64,000 bases of DNA, taken from assembly GCA_963855995.1 (NCBI GenBank), contig OY979718.1:46478059-46542058 (forward strand), given 5' to 3'. Each line of letters opens with the position of its first letter. The stretch's first letter is position 1. The position numbers and the translations under genes are program-made. The notes beneath the pieces were generated by a model that did not search any database, had not been told where the DNA came from, and saw nothing but the letters and a program-made list of their open reading frames with translations. Of the stretch, positions 1-11,607 are shown piece by piece. Origin of the DNA: Muricea muricata. Taxonomy: Eukaryota > Cnidaria > Anthozoa > Malacalcyonacea > Plexauridae.

Positions 1-616
1 TCCAGTTACGCGTTTTACACTCGTACGTACACGCACGTGAAAGTCTAAATCAATATCAATGTTATATTTCAAATGAACAAATGTTTTGATTGAGAGAACT
101 CGGCATTCCCTACGAGTTAGCCTACTTTAGTGATTCTATTTGTTAAATACAAACTACTTACAAAAGTTCAAACTTCCGTGCACGTACGTATGAAAAACGA
201 ATAACTGGAAAGCAGCCTTAAGATATATATGTGAGGTACGTTACCGTTGAAGGCGTGTTTTTTTTAAAATATAATCTATGTATAATTTTTGCTGTGTGAG
301 TAATAGTAATTTCTAAAACGTCCAAAATTTACGAGTTTTGTTTGTGAATTAAGAGTGTAAGTAAAACCAGGGGTATTGAAACTTGCAGTTTTCGTCGGCA
401 ATTTGATTATGACAGTATTTGGATGTAGGCAATAAGTAGGTATACCAGTGATATTTAGCAATTATTGAAGGAGCTTTATTCGCGTGGTGTTTCCACTTTC
501 GTCACAACAATGGTATCGGTGAGTCAATATGATTCTCTTTGTCATGGTAATATGGCGCAAACGTGTCCAAATGTTTTTTTCTTCATTTGACTCTTCGACG
601 TCATTGTTGTTACAGA
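1..616. other. intergenic, no gene seen
   Basis: AT-rich sequence with only short unsupported open frames. I see no splice-bounded coding segment. It ends where the foldback palindrome begins. Confidence 0.6.
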
Positions 617-2183
617 GCGACCCACGATATTAGTTTTATAAGATATTTTTACCGTACGTATTCAAAATGAGCGTTACTATTCATTAAAACTTACGAACAT
701 CAAAACAAAGTTGTGGGAACATCTTTACGATGTTCATATTCGATGTTAGTCACATGACTGAAAATATATGGCGCTGTTCCATATTTCAGGCGGACCACGC
801 TATTAGTTTTGGTAAAAATATGATAACACGATAAGACATCGTTTTTAACTTAATTGGAAGTGGAAACGTCATTCTTTAACCAAAAACAGCATAGGTAACA
901 ACGAGAGAATGCTTTAGTTAGAAAATAAACGAACTTGGTGTCATGGTTGGAGGATTTTTTTAAAGAATACGTGAACGGCAGAAAAGGGGGATTCTGGACT
1001 TCTAAAATGGAAAAGAATGGAAGGTATTAGGCGTTTAAAGGAGAACTGTTTGTAAATTATCATGATCAACGTCTATCAACATTTTGAGAAAGTTTGCTTT
1101 GCCATATATCTTCAAAACTAGCAATGATGGACTCCTGGTAAGCAATAATAATTCTGAAAGTACCACCACTGGTGTCGTGGAATGAACGTTTGGAACTGGA
1201 TTGAGGCAAAAAAATGCTTGAGAGCACAACGGAAGTTTGTCCTTTTGACAGGCAGACGAAATCAGCATGATAAAGCTTGGAAAATGCATGCATGGGTTAG
1301 ATTATTGATATTCAATGATGGTATGTGACAGGCAAGGCTAAGGAGTCAACAAAAAAAGAGGTAAAGTAAACGAGTTCTGCTGGCAACAGCGGAAATGGGG
1401 ATCAGAGGTCTGTTTTGCACAGTTAGGCACATATGAAGACATGTTGGTTGCTAATAATACGGATCTAAATGATCGTTCTACCACTTCTTTGGCAGGTACC
1501 TAAAACCTTTCATCAGAAGTTCCTTTTCCCAGCATTAGGGCATTATCGTGTTGATCTCGACTTGTCTGTCTCGACTTGTGCTCTCAAGCATTTTTTTGCC
1601 TCAATCCAGTTCCAAACGTTTATTCCACGACACCAGTGGAGGTACTTTTAGAATTATTATTGCTTACCAGGAACCATCATTGCTAGTTTTGAATGGCAAA
1701 GCAAACTTTCTCAAAATGTTGATAGGCATTGATCATGATAATTTACAAACAGTTCTCCTTCAAACGCCTAATACTTCCCATTCTTTTCCATTTTAGAAGT
1801 CCAGAATCCCCCTTTTCCGCTGTTCCACGTATTCTTTAAAAAAAATCGTCCAACCATGACAGCAAGTTCGTTTATTTTCTAACTAAAACATTCTCTTGTT
1901 GTTACCTATGCTGTTTTTGGTTAATGAATGTCGTTTCCACTTCCAATTAAGTTAAAAACGATGTCTTATCGTGTTATCATATTTTTACTAAAACTAATAG
2001 CGTGGTCCGCCTGAAATATGGAACAGCGCCATATATTTTCAGTCATGTGACTAACATCGAATATGAACATCGTAAAGATCTTCTCACAACTTTGTTTTGA
2101 TGTTCGTAAGTTTTAATGAATAGTAATGCTCATTTTGAATACGTACGGCATAAATATCTTGTAAAACTAATATCGTGAGTCGC
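617..2183. mobile_element. 1.57-kb foldback (inverted-repeat) element
   Basis: The segment from about 617 to 1230 is repeated in reverse complement at about 1570 to 2183, leaving a spacer of roughly 340 bp. The arms are about 614 bp each and highly similar, with scattered substitutions and small indels. The outermost matching bases are GCGAC on the left and GTCGC on the right. Matching open frames occur in both arms (minus around 1066-1293, plus around 1548-1796) because the arms are mirror copies; they resemble no family I know. I could not identify a target-site duplication. This is best read as a non-autonomous foldback DNA element or an inverted duplication. Confidence 0.75.
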
Positions 2184-2578
2184 AGTGTATGTATGTGAAA
2201 TTTACATATTTGGTTGGCTATTGAATTGCTATGACAATTTAACGTTCTGCTAATCACAAACGATGATTATTTACGATAAACATCATTAATAGACAACATA
2301 ATCACGTAGTTTACGGAACTTGCTAGGTACGTACAGTAATTTTTACAATTCCGATGGCAAAGTAATGTTTTTGAAATTTAATTAAATTGCATCTGAGGTA
2401 TCGTAACTAGGAAGATCTCAAAAATTGTGTTTCAATCAGTCGCTCTGTTCTCTATAAGACAGACTTGCTTTGTACACGAAATGTGATTATTTTTTATATG
2501 TACAGTACAGTATCTGTACATGGTATAACGAACATAATCATAGATTATTACCATCTTTGTGCAGTAAAAGTTAATCAA
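2184..2578. other. intergenic, 3' side of the glycosyltransferase gene
   Basis: AT-rich stretch downstream of the minus-strand glycosyltransferase stop codon. It presumably includes that gene's 3' UTR. No canonical AATAAA signal stands out close to the stop. Confidence 0.4.
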
Positions 2579-3625
2579 TTATTTTCTTCTTGTTTCGTCT
2601 TTGTGAGACCTGTAGTCGTTCTTTAACTTGAACGAAACTTTCTCTGCAGGAGATAAAAACAACCATGACCTTGTCTGCCCCATTGGCGTACTCGTTATTG
2701 GGAGAAGATTAGTGAACTCGGGATGTTCAGTGATTAAATCCCTTGCAAGTAACCACCATTTCCCAACACTAGGGCAGCGACCTTCCTCTTTAGACTGCCA
2801 CGGTTTAGCAAGATCAAAATGCATAGCAGCTGCCTGGATACCGTTGTTTTCGCATACAGCACTACACCCGTACTTTTGATCCAAGTGATGCCATCTATCT
2901 TTGTACATCATAGTGTAAAAGTATTCATCAGGGCCAGGGTAAACACGACTATGACCTGCATGTTTCTGTGACTTTACCACGAGGTAATCCCTTACACAAG
3001 GTTTTAGTACCATTATACATCCTCTTACCCCATAGTTATTCAAAAGCGATTCCTTAATTTCAGCTTCTGGTAATCGTTCGCCATGCCACCTGTTATCGTC
3101 TCTTATACTTGTGCATATACCAGCTGGAGCGCACAACTCGAAAATTTCATCTAAGTTAGTAAGTGCTAACATATCGGCATCCATCCACACTATTTTATCA
3201 TACTCAATGAATTTCATCATGTTTCCTTTTGTTAGACAATATTTCATCCATTCCTTTTCTTGCCTGTATTCATGTCCCCGTAAAGTACTTTGTGTCAATG
3301 ACTGAATATATTTGACTGTTTCAACCCGGTCAAAAATCTTCATCAGTAATTTACGGGTCTTGACGCTCACGTCAGGTGTAACCATGACAACGAGTTCGTG
3401 CTGAACTCCAAGTTTACGAAGCGACCAACCTAATACTGCAGCTCCAATGGCATATTCGTCCCCGCACATGACGAGCGTGACATAAGCGTATCTCGGGCGA
3501 TGCAGGTAACGACGACGTTCATGAATTGCTGTTGTTTTGGTCAGTCTTACTTGTGCTGTACGAGGCCTGCACAGGGCTGATATATGGCTTGTGGAATGTT
3601 GCGATAATTCACTTCTTCTCGACAT
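2579..3625 (-). CDS. GT8-family glycosyltransferase (glycogenin / galactinol synthase-like)
   Basis: Predicted 348-aa protein read from the ATG at 3625. A retaining glycosyltransferase fold of family GT8 is indicated by RYAYVTLVMCGDEYAIGA near residues 45-62 (nucleotide-sugar binding start), the WMDADML segment with the metal-binding DxD as DAD at 149-151, and a C-terminal HFDLAKPW at 269-276, matching the family's HxxGxxKPW-type motif. There is no signal peptide or membrane segment, so a cytosolic enzyme using a UDP- or GDP-sugar is likely; the acceptor cannot be told. The open frame extends 22 codons further upstream, but a polypyrimidine tract and CAG acceptor end at 3640, so those codons are intronic and the first in-exon ATG is the better start. 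A 5' non-coding exon must lie upstream (coordinates above 3640). A single coding exon could also mean a retroposed copy, although the intact acceptor argues against that. Confidence 0.85.
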   Translation of the reverse strand: MSRRSELSQHSTSHISALCRPRTAQVRLTKTTAIHERRRYLHRPRYAYVTLVMCGDEYAIGAAVLGWSLRKLGVQHELVVMVTPDVSVKTRKLLMKIFDRVETVKYIQSLTQSTLRGHEYRQEKEWMKYCLTKGNMMKFIEYDKIVWMDADMLALTNLDEIFELCAPAGICTSIRDDNRWHGERLPEAEIKESLLNNYGVRGCIMVLKPCVRDYLVVKSQKHAGHSRVYPGPDEYFYTMMYKDRWHHLDQKYGCSAVCENNGIQAAAMHFDLAKPWQSKEEGRCPSVGKWWLLARDLITEHPEFTNLLPITSTPMGQTRSWLFLSPAEKVSFKLKNDYRSHKDETRRK

Positions 3626-3640
3626 GGTATAGAAACATTC

Positions 3641-4954
3641 TGAAAAACAAATAAACTTATTAAAATTAAAGATGATAGCGGGCATGAGCAAATACTTTAG
3701 CTACAGTGATAAATTATGCTCGTGTGCTCACAGTCCAGTTCTATTGCTTCATATAGCGGGTGGCCGGGTGCTTTAAATGGGATGCAGTAACAGTACTGTA
3801 CTTTGTTAAGTACTTAAGTCTAGACCTGTGTCAATAGCTCTGAAATCGACTTGTGCCCTGCTGGATGACTTGAACTATTTAATATCCGAGCATGACTATT
3901 TAAACGGGCTTGAATACAATATCAGTCACACTTTGTCTTTGATTCATATTTCGTTATAACAGTAGGCTAAAGCCACTCTTGTATATACTTCTGATGCTCA
4001 ACACTAGCTACAATAATGCGTTTAAGGATTTTATTTTGGAACTTTTGTATATCCGTATGCTGAGCCAGCGTTCCTGTATATGATGTCATACTTCTTCGAC
4101 ATTTTCTTACTCGCTGACCTCGCTTTGTCATCTTCCATCTCATCTTAAAATATCTGAGCACGCTTGGAAGTAATTCACTGGTATGACGATGAAACAAAGT
4201 CGAAGAAATTTCTACAACTTTGTCCCTTTCTTTATTTAGTAACTCAGATCATGCATGGTTTGCAAGATGATGTTATTCAGAATCTACTCATATTAACTTT
4301 AATTCACACAATATTAGTAACTATAGAAACATAAAACTTGCTAGGAACTACAAGCTTTACATATCGACAATATAATTAACGACATACTTTTACACGATTA
4401 TTTCCATTTAAGTTAAGCCAGCGATTTGAATTTTTAAGACAAGTTCATCCAAGAGTTCTTGGCGGCAGGCAGTATGTCATCACAGTTTCAGATTACCAGT
4501 AACCAAGTCTGAAGGGCAAATAGCGACTGCTTTGTTTACAATCATCGGCAGTTGAATAATTTATCGTTGCGATTACAACTGCAACGTCAGAAAATCTAAT
4601 GTAGCTAGTTGAGTGCTATAACAGGTATTCTCTATGCGGTCGTGTTATTGGTTGATATGCCAGGTTATTGTTGATACTTGTGTTAGTATCTCTTTTGAGC
4701 ATCAGTCAGAGATAATAAACATTTTTAACTTGCGGGGGGGGGAGTTATAATTTGATGCTCAAAACAGTGAAGAACACAAAGCAGCAACGTGAACAGTGCA
4801 CAGTTATTATATATAGTGTCTTGAATATATAGTGTCTTATATAATCCATCATATGTTCGTCTTACTTAAGCAACTGCACTAGAATGAACTATGCAGTATG
4901 CGTATCACAATTACTATTACTCTAATTGTTAATTAGTGGAATCATACCAGGATA
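3641..4954. other. intergenic / 5' flank of the glycosyltransferase gene
   Basis: This should contain the glycosyltransferase promoter and first non-coding exon, which I cannot place. A 76-codon minus frame at 3967-4197 is rich in basic residues and matches no family I recognise; I do not call it a gene. A G-run lies at about 4733-4742. Confidence 0.4.
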
Positions 4955-5145
4955 GTAATGCAAATGCTGTCATTTGATGGCTACTCTACTCGCTATCTAT
5001 TCCTCAAAATATAATTTTCTTGGTGTATTTTTTTTCAATTCAAAGACAATTTGTAGACGAATTTTGTAAAAAATGGCTTAAGAATTAATTGTTTATCTCA
5101 GATTCTACAAAAACAATTAGATTACTCGCTCTCTCGCTTCTCTCT
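4955..5145 (+). repeat. dispersed repeat sharing sequence with 40460-40730
   Basis: The segment runs from AATGCTGTCATTTGATGGC and CTACTCGCTATCTATT to ACAATTAGATTACTCGCTC. The same phrases recur in the same order at 40460-40645, where the copy is better preserved and includes hairpins. It is a partial, diverged copy of a short non-autonomous family. Confidence 0.6.
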
Positions 5146-5336
5146 TATCAAGAAAATCTGTAAAGATCTGAAGAAATAGACCTGAAGCAAGGGGACCGAA
5201 GCCATTTACATGCTACCGGATCCGCATGGTCACTGCATCATATTCAGTCGGCATTCCTGACAGTTTTTCTATGATTATAGTTGTTAATCAGTTCTGTAAT
5301 ATTAATTTTTCATAATGTATCATAAATATAGCCATA

Positions 5337-5627
5337 CAGGGTGTCCCAAAAAAACCCAAAAACTATTGAAAATGATCTATTGTTAGAATTTCAATACCTA
5401 GCACTAAATTGAACCCACGAGTGGATAAACTATTGACATATAACCGTCATAATTAATAGTAATACGCACGGGTTATTTTTGCCTATTCAATTTGGTTTTT
5501 ATCAATATTCCCATGAGCAAAACAAACGTGCTTTACAAAGATATTTTAATTCTTTAACAAGTGCTAGGGCATTCAAATGTTAACATAGGTGATTTCAATA
5601 GTTTTTGGGTTTTTTTTGGACACCCTG
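5337..5627. mobile_element. Tc1/mariner-type MITE, 291 bp
   Basis: Near-perfect terminal inverted repeats of about 34 bp start CAGGGTGTCCCAAAAAAACC on the left; the right end GGACACCCTG is its complement. A TA dinucleotide sits immediately outside each end, as expected for the Tc1/mariner superfamily's TA target duplication. The interior has no open frame of note, so the element is non-autonomous. Confidence 0.8.
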
Positions 5628-5639
5628 TATAGCGTATCA

Positions 5640-6800
5640 TGTTCGGATATTAACATCTCAGGACGTGCATCAGCATACAATAAGATATTGGATACCTGTA
5701 TCATTATAGTAAATTGCCATGAATATTAACTCTGCATGGTTCCCCTCCACCTTACTTTTTAAAAATGGGCGAGGTCTCTCGTTTCTTTCGGCGTGTACAG
5801 TTTTTTTATTGACTATTTTTTATGATTTTGTTTATCTGGTTCGAATTCTTTGGTATTTACTATTGTTACGTGAATCATAATTGCTTAACTTTTTGCGCAA
5901 TTCAGAAAAAAAGTATTCGTGAACAGGCTGATAATTTTACAATGCGATTTACGTTTCCCTTCACAGATTTTCTTGTAATCTATATTTATTACTTATGCAA
6001 AACACCAATAGTAAATATAATTACGTTGTCAATAGTCACTTCAATTTTAATTGATTTTGAATTGGATACTCCCCCGATAATTTTTTATCCCTAAACGGCC
6101 GTGATTTACCGCCCTCTGACACGATTTTTTTTTCTTTGAGTTGGCTGAGTTGAAATCTAATTTTTGCGATGACGTCGTGATTCACATAAACATATAATAA
6201 TACTGATTACGGTGCAAGAACCTACCACTGTTTGCCTCCCCCCCCCCCTCTCCCCAGACAATTATTTCGCGAATAATTGCTTAGTCGTTCTTTTAAAAAC
6301 GCGTGACCGTAACGTACAACATCTCACGGGATTTGGACTTTGAAGACTATTACGGGAGGGACCCTTAATATTTTTGTCTTTGGTTTGCGAAATACAAAAG
6401 AGTGCAAAATACCTCAAAAACTTACCACAACAGTCTGTTTCATTTCGAAGGAATCTTCAGGTGTTAGACAAATTTCGAAAACATGCGAGCTTCTTTTATC
6501 CTCAAGGAGGAAACGTTGGCGCGTGGGTGTTTAAATAGCATGCATTCCTTTCTTTGTTTAGGTTGTTTACGTGAAACCTATTTTTGTGTTGAAAGGAGCA
6601 GTCCAACAAGAGCTTCAGTGCCTCTTCACTTCCAGAATAGTGCATTTTGTTATCGACTATTTAATTCAGTTGTGGCGTGCGTGTTTTAAGTATTTGCGGT
6701 TGCGCGGGTAATGTTAATCTGGGTGTAGTTTCCTGAAGGGTGTGCGCGCACGTAATAATACGTAAGCAACTGATTGTAAGATATGCCAACGTCATGCAAA
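5640..6800. other. intergenic, no gene supported
   Basis: Contains short open frames (for example 5822-6094 and 6340-6534 on plus) with no recognisable domains or splice context. A C-run lies at about 6240-6250. Confidence 0.45.
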
Positions 6801-6803
6801 CCT

Positions 6804-7531
6804 GGGGCCGGTTGTATCAAAGGCGTTTAGCTTAAACGGTGGATAAGTGAAATTTAAAAATCACTTTTACATCTAGTACGGAACCAAAATTATGGGTTTA
6901 ATCATAGACAATCAACAGATGGACTGGAAACGCAAGCTAAAGTACCAATGTTGCTGACGCGACATCCGTGATACGGCCTGATATGCTATACTTTGGAACC
7001 CTGTAACTTCACTTTAAATATACTTCAGGACTTTCTATTTACATATTTTAAACAAGAACGGCAATCTCTATGGAACTATCGACTTTTAAAATTCTTTATG
7101 GATATAACAAAGCTAAAACCCAACGCTGAATGTTTGCATTCTTTTTGATTGCAGAAATGTCGCCATTGTTGTTGTTGAAAAAGGTTTACGGAAACATTAA
7201 ATGGTGATTTTCCGCCTCGTTTATCTCTCTGAAAAGTTTTAAAAGTCGATAGTTCCATTCACATTTCTGTTCTTGTTTAAAATATGTAAATACGAAGTCC
7301 TGAAATGTATTTAAAGGGAAGTTACAGGGTTCCAAAGTAAAGCGTATCACGGATGTCGCGTAAACTTTAGCTTGCGTTTCCAGTTTAATAGAATAAATAT
7401 TTAGTTTTATACATAATTGTTCTTCTCAGGTCAAATAACGTTAGCTGGTTTGTTTATACAACGTGCAAATTTGTTTTATATTTTTGACTTATTCGCCGTT
7501 TAGGCTAAACGCCTTTCATACAACCGGCCCC
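6804..7531. mobile_element. 728-bp palindromic inverted-repeat element (GGGGCCGGTTGTAT ends)
   Basis: The ends are inverted copies starting GGGGCCGGTTGTAT followed by AAAGGCGTTTAG. A second inverted stretch inside, left about 6920-7085 and right about 7220-7385, makes most of the element fold back on itself. No transposase frame is present. The element is probably a non-autonomous DNA transposon; the superfamily is not assigned because I cannot define the target duplication. Confidence 0.75.
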
Positions 7532-7782
7532 TGTACTATAAATTAATCTACTTCAACCAAATAAATTGTTCTTCACTCGGACTCTGTTGTGAGTATGTTG
7601 ATCTTGCAAGTAGAATGCTCGGCCCGTTACACAGTATACGTAATTACTAAATCATAAATATGACACGGTGAGTCAGTGGTGTGTATTTAGCCCATCACTA
7701 ATTCAATCAATCATTTTAGTTAATAATATTTTTCAGCATTTTCGAGTGATTTTCCGTTGTCGTTATAACCAACGGCGTCTGT

Positions 7783-9494
7783 TCAACCACCTACAAAATA
7801 ACAAAGAAAAATAAATCCCTTCACTAAAAGAAATTTAAATATCACTTGTTTCTTTTCTTAATATCCTGTATATATAGTCGTGTAATTTACTTACATCGAG
7901 GGTACTTGATCTCGCAAATGTAATCATAGTTGCGATCACAGCGGATGTCGTTCCACTTCCCGATATCTCCTCCAGTAAGCATATGGCCACAATTTTCTTC
8001 TCCATGGTAGAAATCTGGCTGTCCCTTTTTCCAGGCTGTGTAACGTGGTTTTTCCCCACAGGAAGTGGTAAACTGATGATCAAATCGCCTTGTGGATCAA
8101 ATAAAACAAGTGATACAAAATATTTTGCGCAGTAACATTTCACGTTTGGGCGCTAAAAAATCACTCGAAAGGTCGGGAAAAGTGTTGGAAAAAATTAGCA
8201 AATGCATTATATGCAAGTTAATGTTTGCCCTAAACATAAATAATTCGGCGTATATGTGGAAAATAAATAAATGAAATGCGTGCTATGTATATATACTATA
8301 CAGCTATCATTATGTCAATTTTACGGAACGAAGTTATTTAATGGATGTACAGTACGGATGGAACTGTAAATTTGAGTATGCGGCCACCGAAGTACGCGTA
8401 AATTGTAATTGAATAATACAAATTACAGCTAGAATTATATATTTCGCTAGACCTATTTTGTCTTTGTCGAAATTATAGTTTATAACAATCGAAGTTTATA
8501 ACTTTGTTTTGAAATAGTATCTATAGTCATCGATTTGATTATGTATAATAATGTTATATGCATTGAAAAAACAGAAAAGTGCGCCTAACTCAAACGGTTG
8601 CAACATTTTTATTTTCCTTTTTCGGAACTTGACAGACAAATAGTTTCTATTCAGCGGTGTAAAACGAAGATTTTAAGAATAGTTTTTAAGAAGTTGTATT
8701 AAGTATTAAACCTTGTAACAGGATTGTAAGTAAATATGTAATACCTAGGTTGATTTACGAGCCTGACTGAAATAATTTCACTTCGCCTCACAATTTGACA
8801 AGCAAATCAAACCTTCCAAGTTTCCCGCGAATATTAGAAGTAAACGTTACTGCATTTTGACTTCATTTTTAGGCCATGATGAGCGATGTCAAGTTCCTTT
8901 GAGATGGGGGGAAAGGCATCTTTATGTTGTTTTCTTTAATTATTGTTACAAAAATAACCGTTCTAAGGAAAGCGTCCCACCTTTCATGCAATGTCAATGA
9001 TTGTTGATGTTATCTGACGACTATGAGCATGTTAAGTAAAACAACATGTTAGGTAAAACGTCTTACCTTACTAAACCAATCCAGGGCAGGTGTAAGCCGT
9101 GACTTTTGATCAAACTGCTTATACCATCATTTTCTTTGAAGCATGAAGGCAGTGCTAAGTCGCCACCGCGTTTTTGGCAGTCAGCACGAGCAGCGTCCCA
9201 TGTTACCCGATTCTTGACGAACAAGTAGCAGCCTGACTCAATTTTCTGCCACTCACACGGACACACAATATCTACAAAATATTAATTAAACTTGTATGTA
9301 ATACGAGTTAGTTTTAGTTTGCGAAATGCACAAAACATGCTAACATATACAGAGAAAGTCATATATAAAACTAATACTGGTGAAGTTGTACTATAATATG
9401 CCGTTTAGCCTGTGGATTATATAGGTTTACCTTTACAAAGTATTACGGGAAGAAAAGCTGCGAGTATGAGCAAGTACTTCGATTTCAGGATCAT
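7783..9494 (-). CDS. secreted C-type lectin, single carbohydrate-recognition domain
   Basis: Four exons on the minus strand: 9431-9494, 9067-9271, 7895-8088 and 7783-7790. They sum to 471 nt, a 156-aa protein plus stop, and all three junctions have GT-AG borders and matching phases. Exon 1 encodes a signal peptide (residues 1-20, hydrophobic LLILAAFLPVILC). The C-type lectin domain starts at CPCEW (25-29), followed by GCY, WDAARADC, and WIGLV ending exon 2. Exon 3 supplies the YTAW segment, QPD at 113-115 (the motif usually linked to galactose-type specificity), EENC at 120-123, the calcium-site WND at 135-137 and the closing cysteines. The last exon carries only the end of one codon, a glycine codon and TGA; this microexon is the weakest part. 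The product is probably an extracellular calcium-dependent sugar-binding protein. Confidence 0.82.
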
Positions 9495-9634
9495 TTTCAC
9501 AGGAACTGATTGTTGTCTGAATATATATCTGAGTATATATTTCTATATTTGCAGGTGGACAGTTCTTTCTCTATATATAGATAATTAGTGAGTTTGCTGT
9601 AGCCTTTTAGATTTTCGTCTTTTATATATAGCGT

Positions 9635-10960
9635 TCTATTACTGACCAATTTAAAATGATTGACAACTGTTCTGGCTCTGCATGTATGTGAATACTTCTG
9701 TTGCCCAGCACATATAACCCTTGTACGTGAATACCGCTGTTGCGAAGCTGGTCAATATGGCGCTTATTCTTCCCTTCTCAAAATTAAGCCTGCTCGCAGG
9801 CTGTAACAGTATAAATTACAGTTAACCTGTAAGTAAATCACAGTTGCCTAACAGTAACAGTAAATTAAAGACCGTTAAATATCAGCGCGCTTCAGATTAG
9901 CCACTTGCAGTAGCAATATTGCATGTAGTTCAATATAGCGAGCGAATAAAAAATTTTTCAATAAGGCATTAAGCATGTATCTTTTACGTAGGCTGCTTAC
10001 AGATGGATTTAATTGCATCTAAATATCTCACATATAGGATTTTGTAAAGTTTACCCACGTTGTGTTGTATGTGTAACATGGAGTTTTAGCTACTTGTGTA
10101 CACAGTGGGCAATTAACTTTTATCGTTGACTGACAGAACATTAATGTTCTCTAAAAATATCTGGTATAATTCTTGTTCAATTGACTCTTTAAATTAAGCT
10201 CCATGCATGCAGAAGTGCTATTCGTGGCTTATATTATCCATTTATCAACTGTTTAGGCCAGCTGGACTGGATAAAACAATAGGATTTGCAATAATCTGCA
10301 AACCGAACACATGCAATTTATTTGAGTTGTTGTTGGGGAGAGGCGTCGGAATTTTCTGGATAATGTTATAGCTTGTATTGTATGTATTGGATAATCTTAT
10401 GGTCATGTTGAAAATTATATACAATAAATGGGGATAATTTTACTGATAGTTGTGAAAATACATAATACTTTTACATTGCATCAGTGGCGTAGCTAGGGTC
10501 ATTGTTTTGGGAGGCAAATAGCGAGCGGCGAAGGCATTCTAGAGGGTCCGCCCCCCCCCCCCCCCCCCAATTCTACACGGATTTAGACTTTTGGAATGGT
10601 CTTGAACACAATTAGTGGTCGCCCCCCCCCCTTTAACTACGCCACTGGATTACATTGTCAGAGATTACGTAACATCATTCATAATTCATTCACAATATTC
10701 AATATTCGTTTTATATTAACGATGCAGTCAAGAAATGAACTAGTCCAATCAATATCACAGTGCATGTTTTTTGCTAACTAACAAGAAAAAAATGACTTTA
10801 CAAACAAGAACAAATTTGTAAATTGAGACAGTTCGTCTCCAGTATAAAGAAAACAATTCAGGTAAAAAGAACAAATGCCACAATAATCTTTTTTAAATAG
10901 CATATGTATCCCAATCACTGACCCACCCTTTATTAATTTTCCTGTGAAAGAATGCCGGGG
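9635..10960 (+). repeat. diverged segmental duplication, copy 1
   Basis: Parts of this interval (about 9635-10170 and 10770-10920) match, in the same order, 11608-12020 and 12470-12600. Shared phrases include AAAATGATTGACAACT, GGCAATTAACTTTTATCGTT and TCTCTAAAAATATCT. A hAT-type MITE sits between the two matching blocks in this copy only. The interval lies just upstream of the lectin gene and contains no convincing exon. Confidence 0.65.
10479..10649. mobile_element. hAT-type MITE with 8-bp target duplication
   Basis: Terminal inverted repeats CAGTGGCGTAG on the left and CTACGCCACTG on the right enclose about 170 bp with long C-runs. The octamer TTACATTG occurs directly outside both ends (10471-10478 and 10650-10657). 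An 8-bp duplication is the hallmark of hAT transposons. There is no coding capacity. Confidence 0.75.
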
Positions 10961-11189
10961 ATCGATCGTCTTGTGATCCACGAACTCGCGTAAGTCGAAT
11001 TTGAGGATGAATTAAGGTCGTGTGGAATTTCGAAATATTTTCAGGTTTGCTTTAAACTAGGTGTCGCTAACACACCATGCATTATATAAACTTTATCATC
11101 GGTGCATTAATTAAGAGTCAAACTACTCAGCTCATTCTCTAACGCATATGGTCATTATAGAATGTTAGCTAAGCAGGGTATAAGAGAGA

Positions 11190-11305
11190 ACCGTGGATCC
11201 ACGGTCTGTCACGCTGCCGAGGAGCTTTTTTTATTTTCAGTTATTTTACTGATTTGATTACCCTGGTTAAATAATGCTTCTTATCTTATCTTATCTTATT
11301 TTAAA
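11190..11305 (+). mobile_element. LINE 3'-tail fragment with (TATCT)n end
   Basis: The sequence ends TACCCTGGTTAAATAATGC followed by a short TATCT tandem repeat. It resembles the end of the LINE tail at 27960-27990 (TACCCTGGATAAATAAAGC followed by TCTG repeats). A perfect palindrome, ACCGTGGATCCACGGT, lies at its left edge. Confidence 0.4.
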
Positions 11306-11607
11306 TGAAAACGATGTTTTGGTACAGAATTTCATTACTTAATTGAGGATCATCTCAATTCTACATGCTTGATGCGATCGATGTCGGTGAATAACGTGGT
11401 TGCGGCATCGAACACATATTGTTTAAGGTGTTATAAGTGTGGTTATGGCGTCAGATCAATCTTTCAGCTGCGTAAATGCGTTCTGTAAGTATGTATATAG
11501 GATCAATAAACATGGGCAAATGTATGTGCGTGTAAATAGTTTTGCAATTTCGCAGTTCTCTCTCTTGGTGACGTTTCTCCAACATCTTGGGATTTTAGTC
11601 GTGTTTG

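Noticed and set aside
3626-3691. Upstream 22 codons extending the glycosyltransferase start
   Set aside because: They cross a polypyrimidine tract and CAG acceptor, so they are intronic.
3967-4197. 76-codon basic minus frame upstream of the glycosyltransferase
   Set aside because: No recognisable domain, no splice evidence linking it to the downstream gene.
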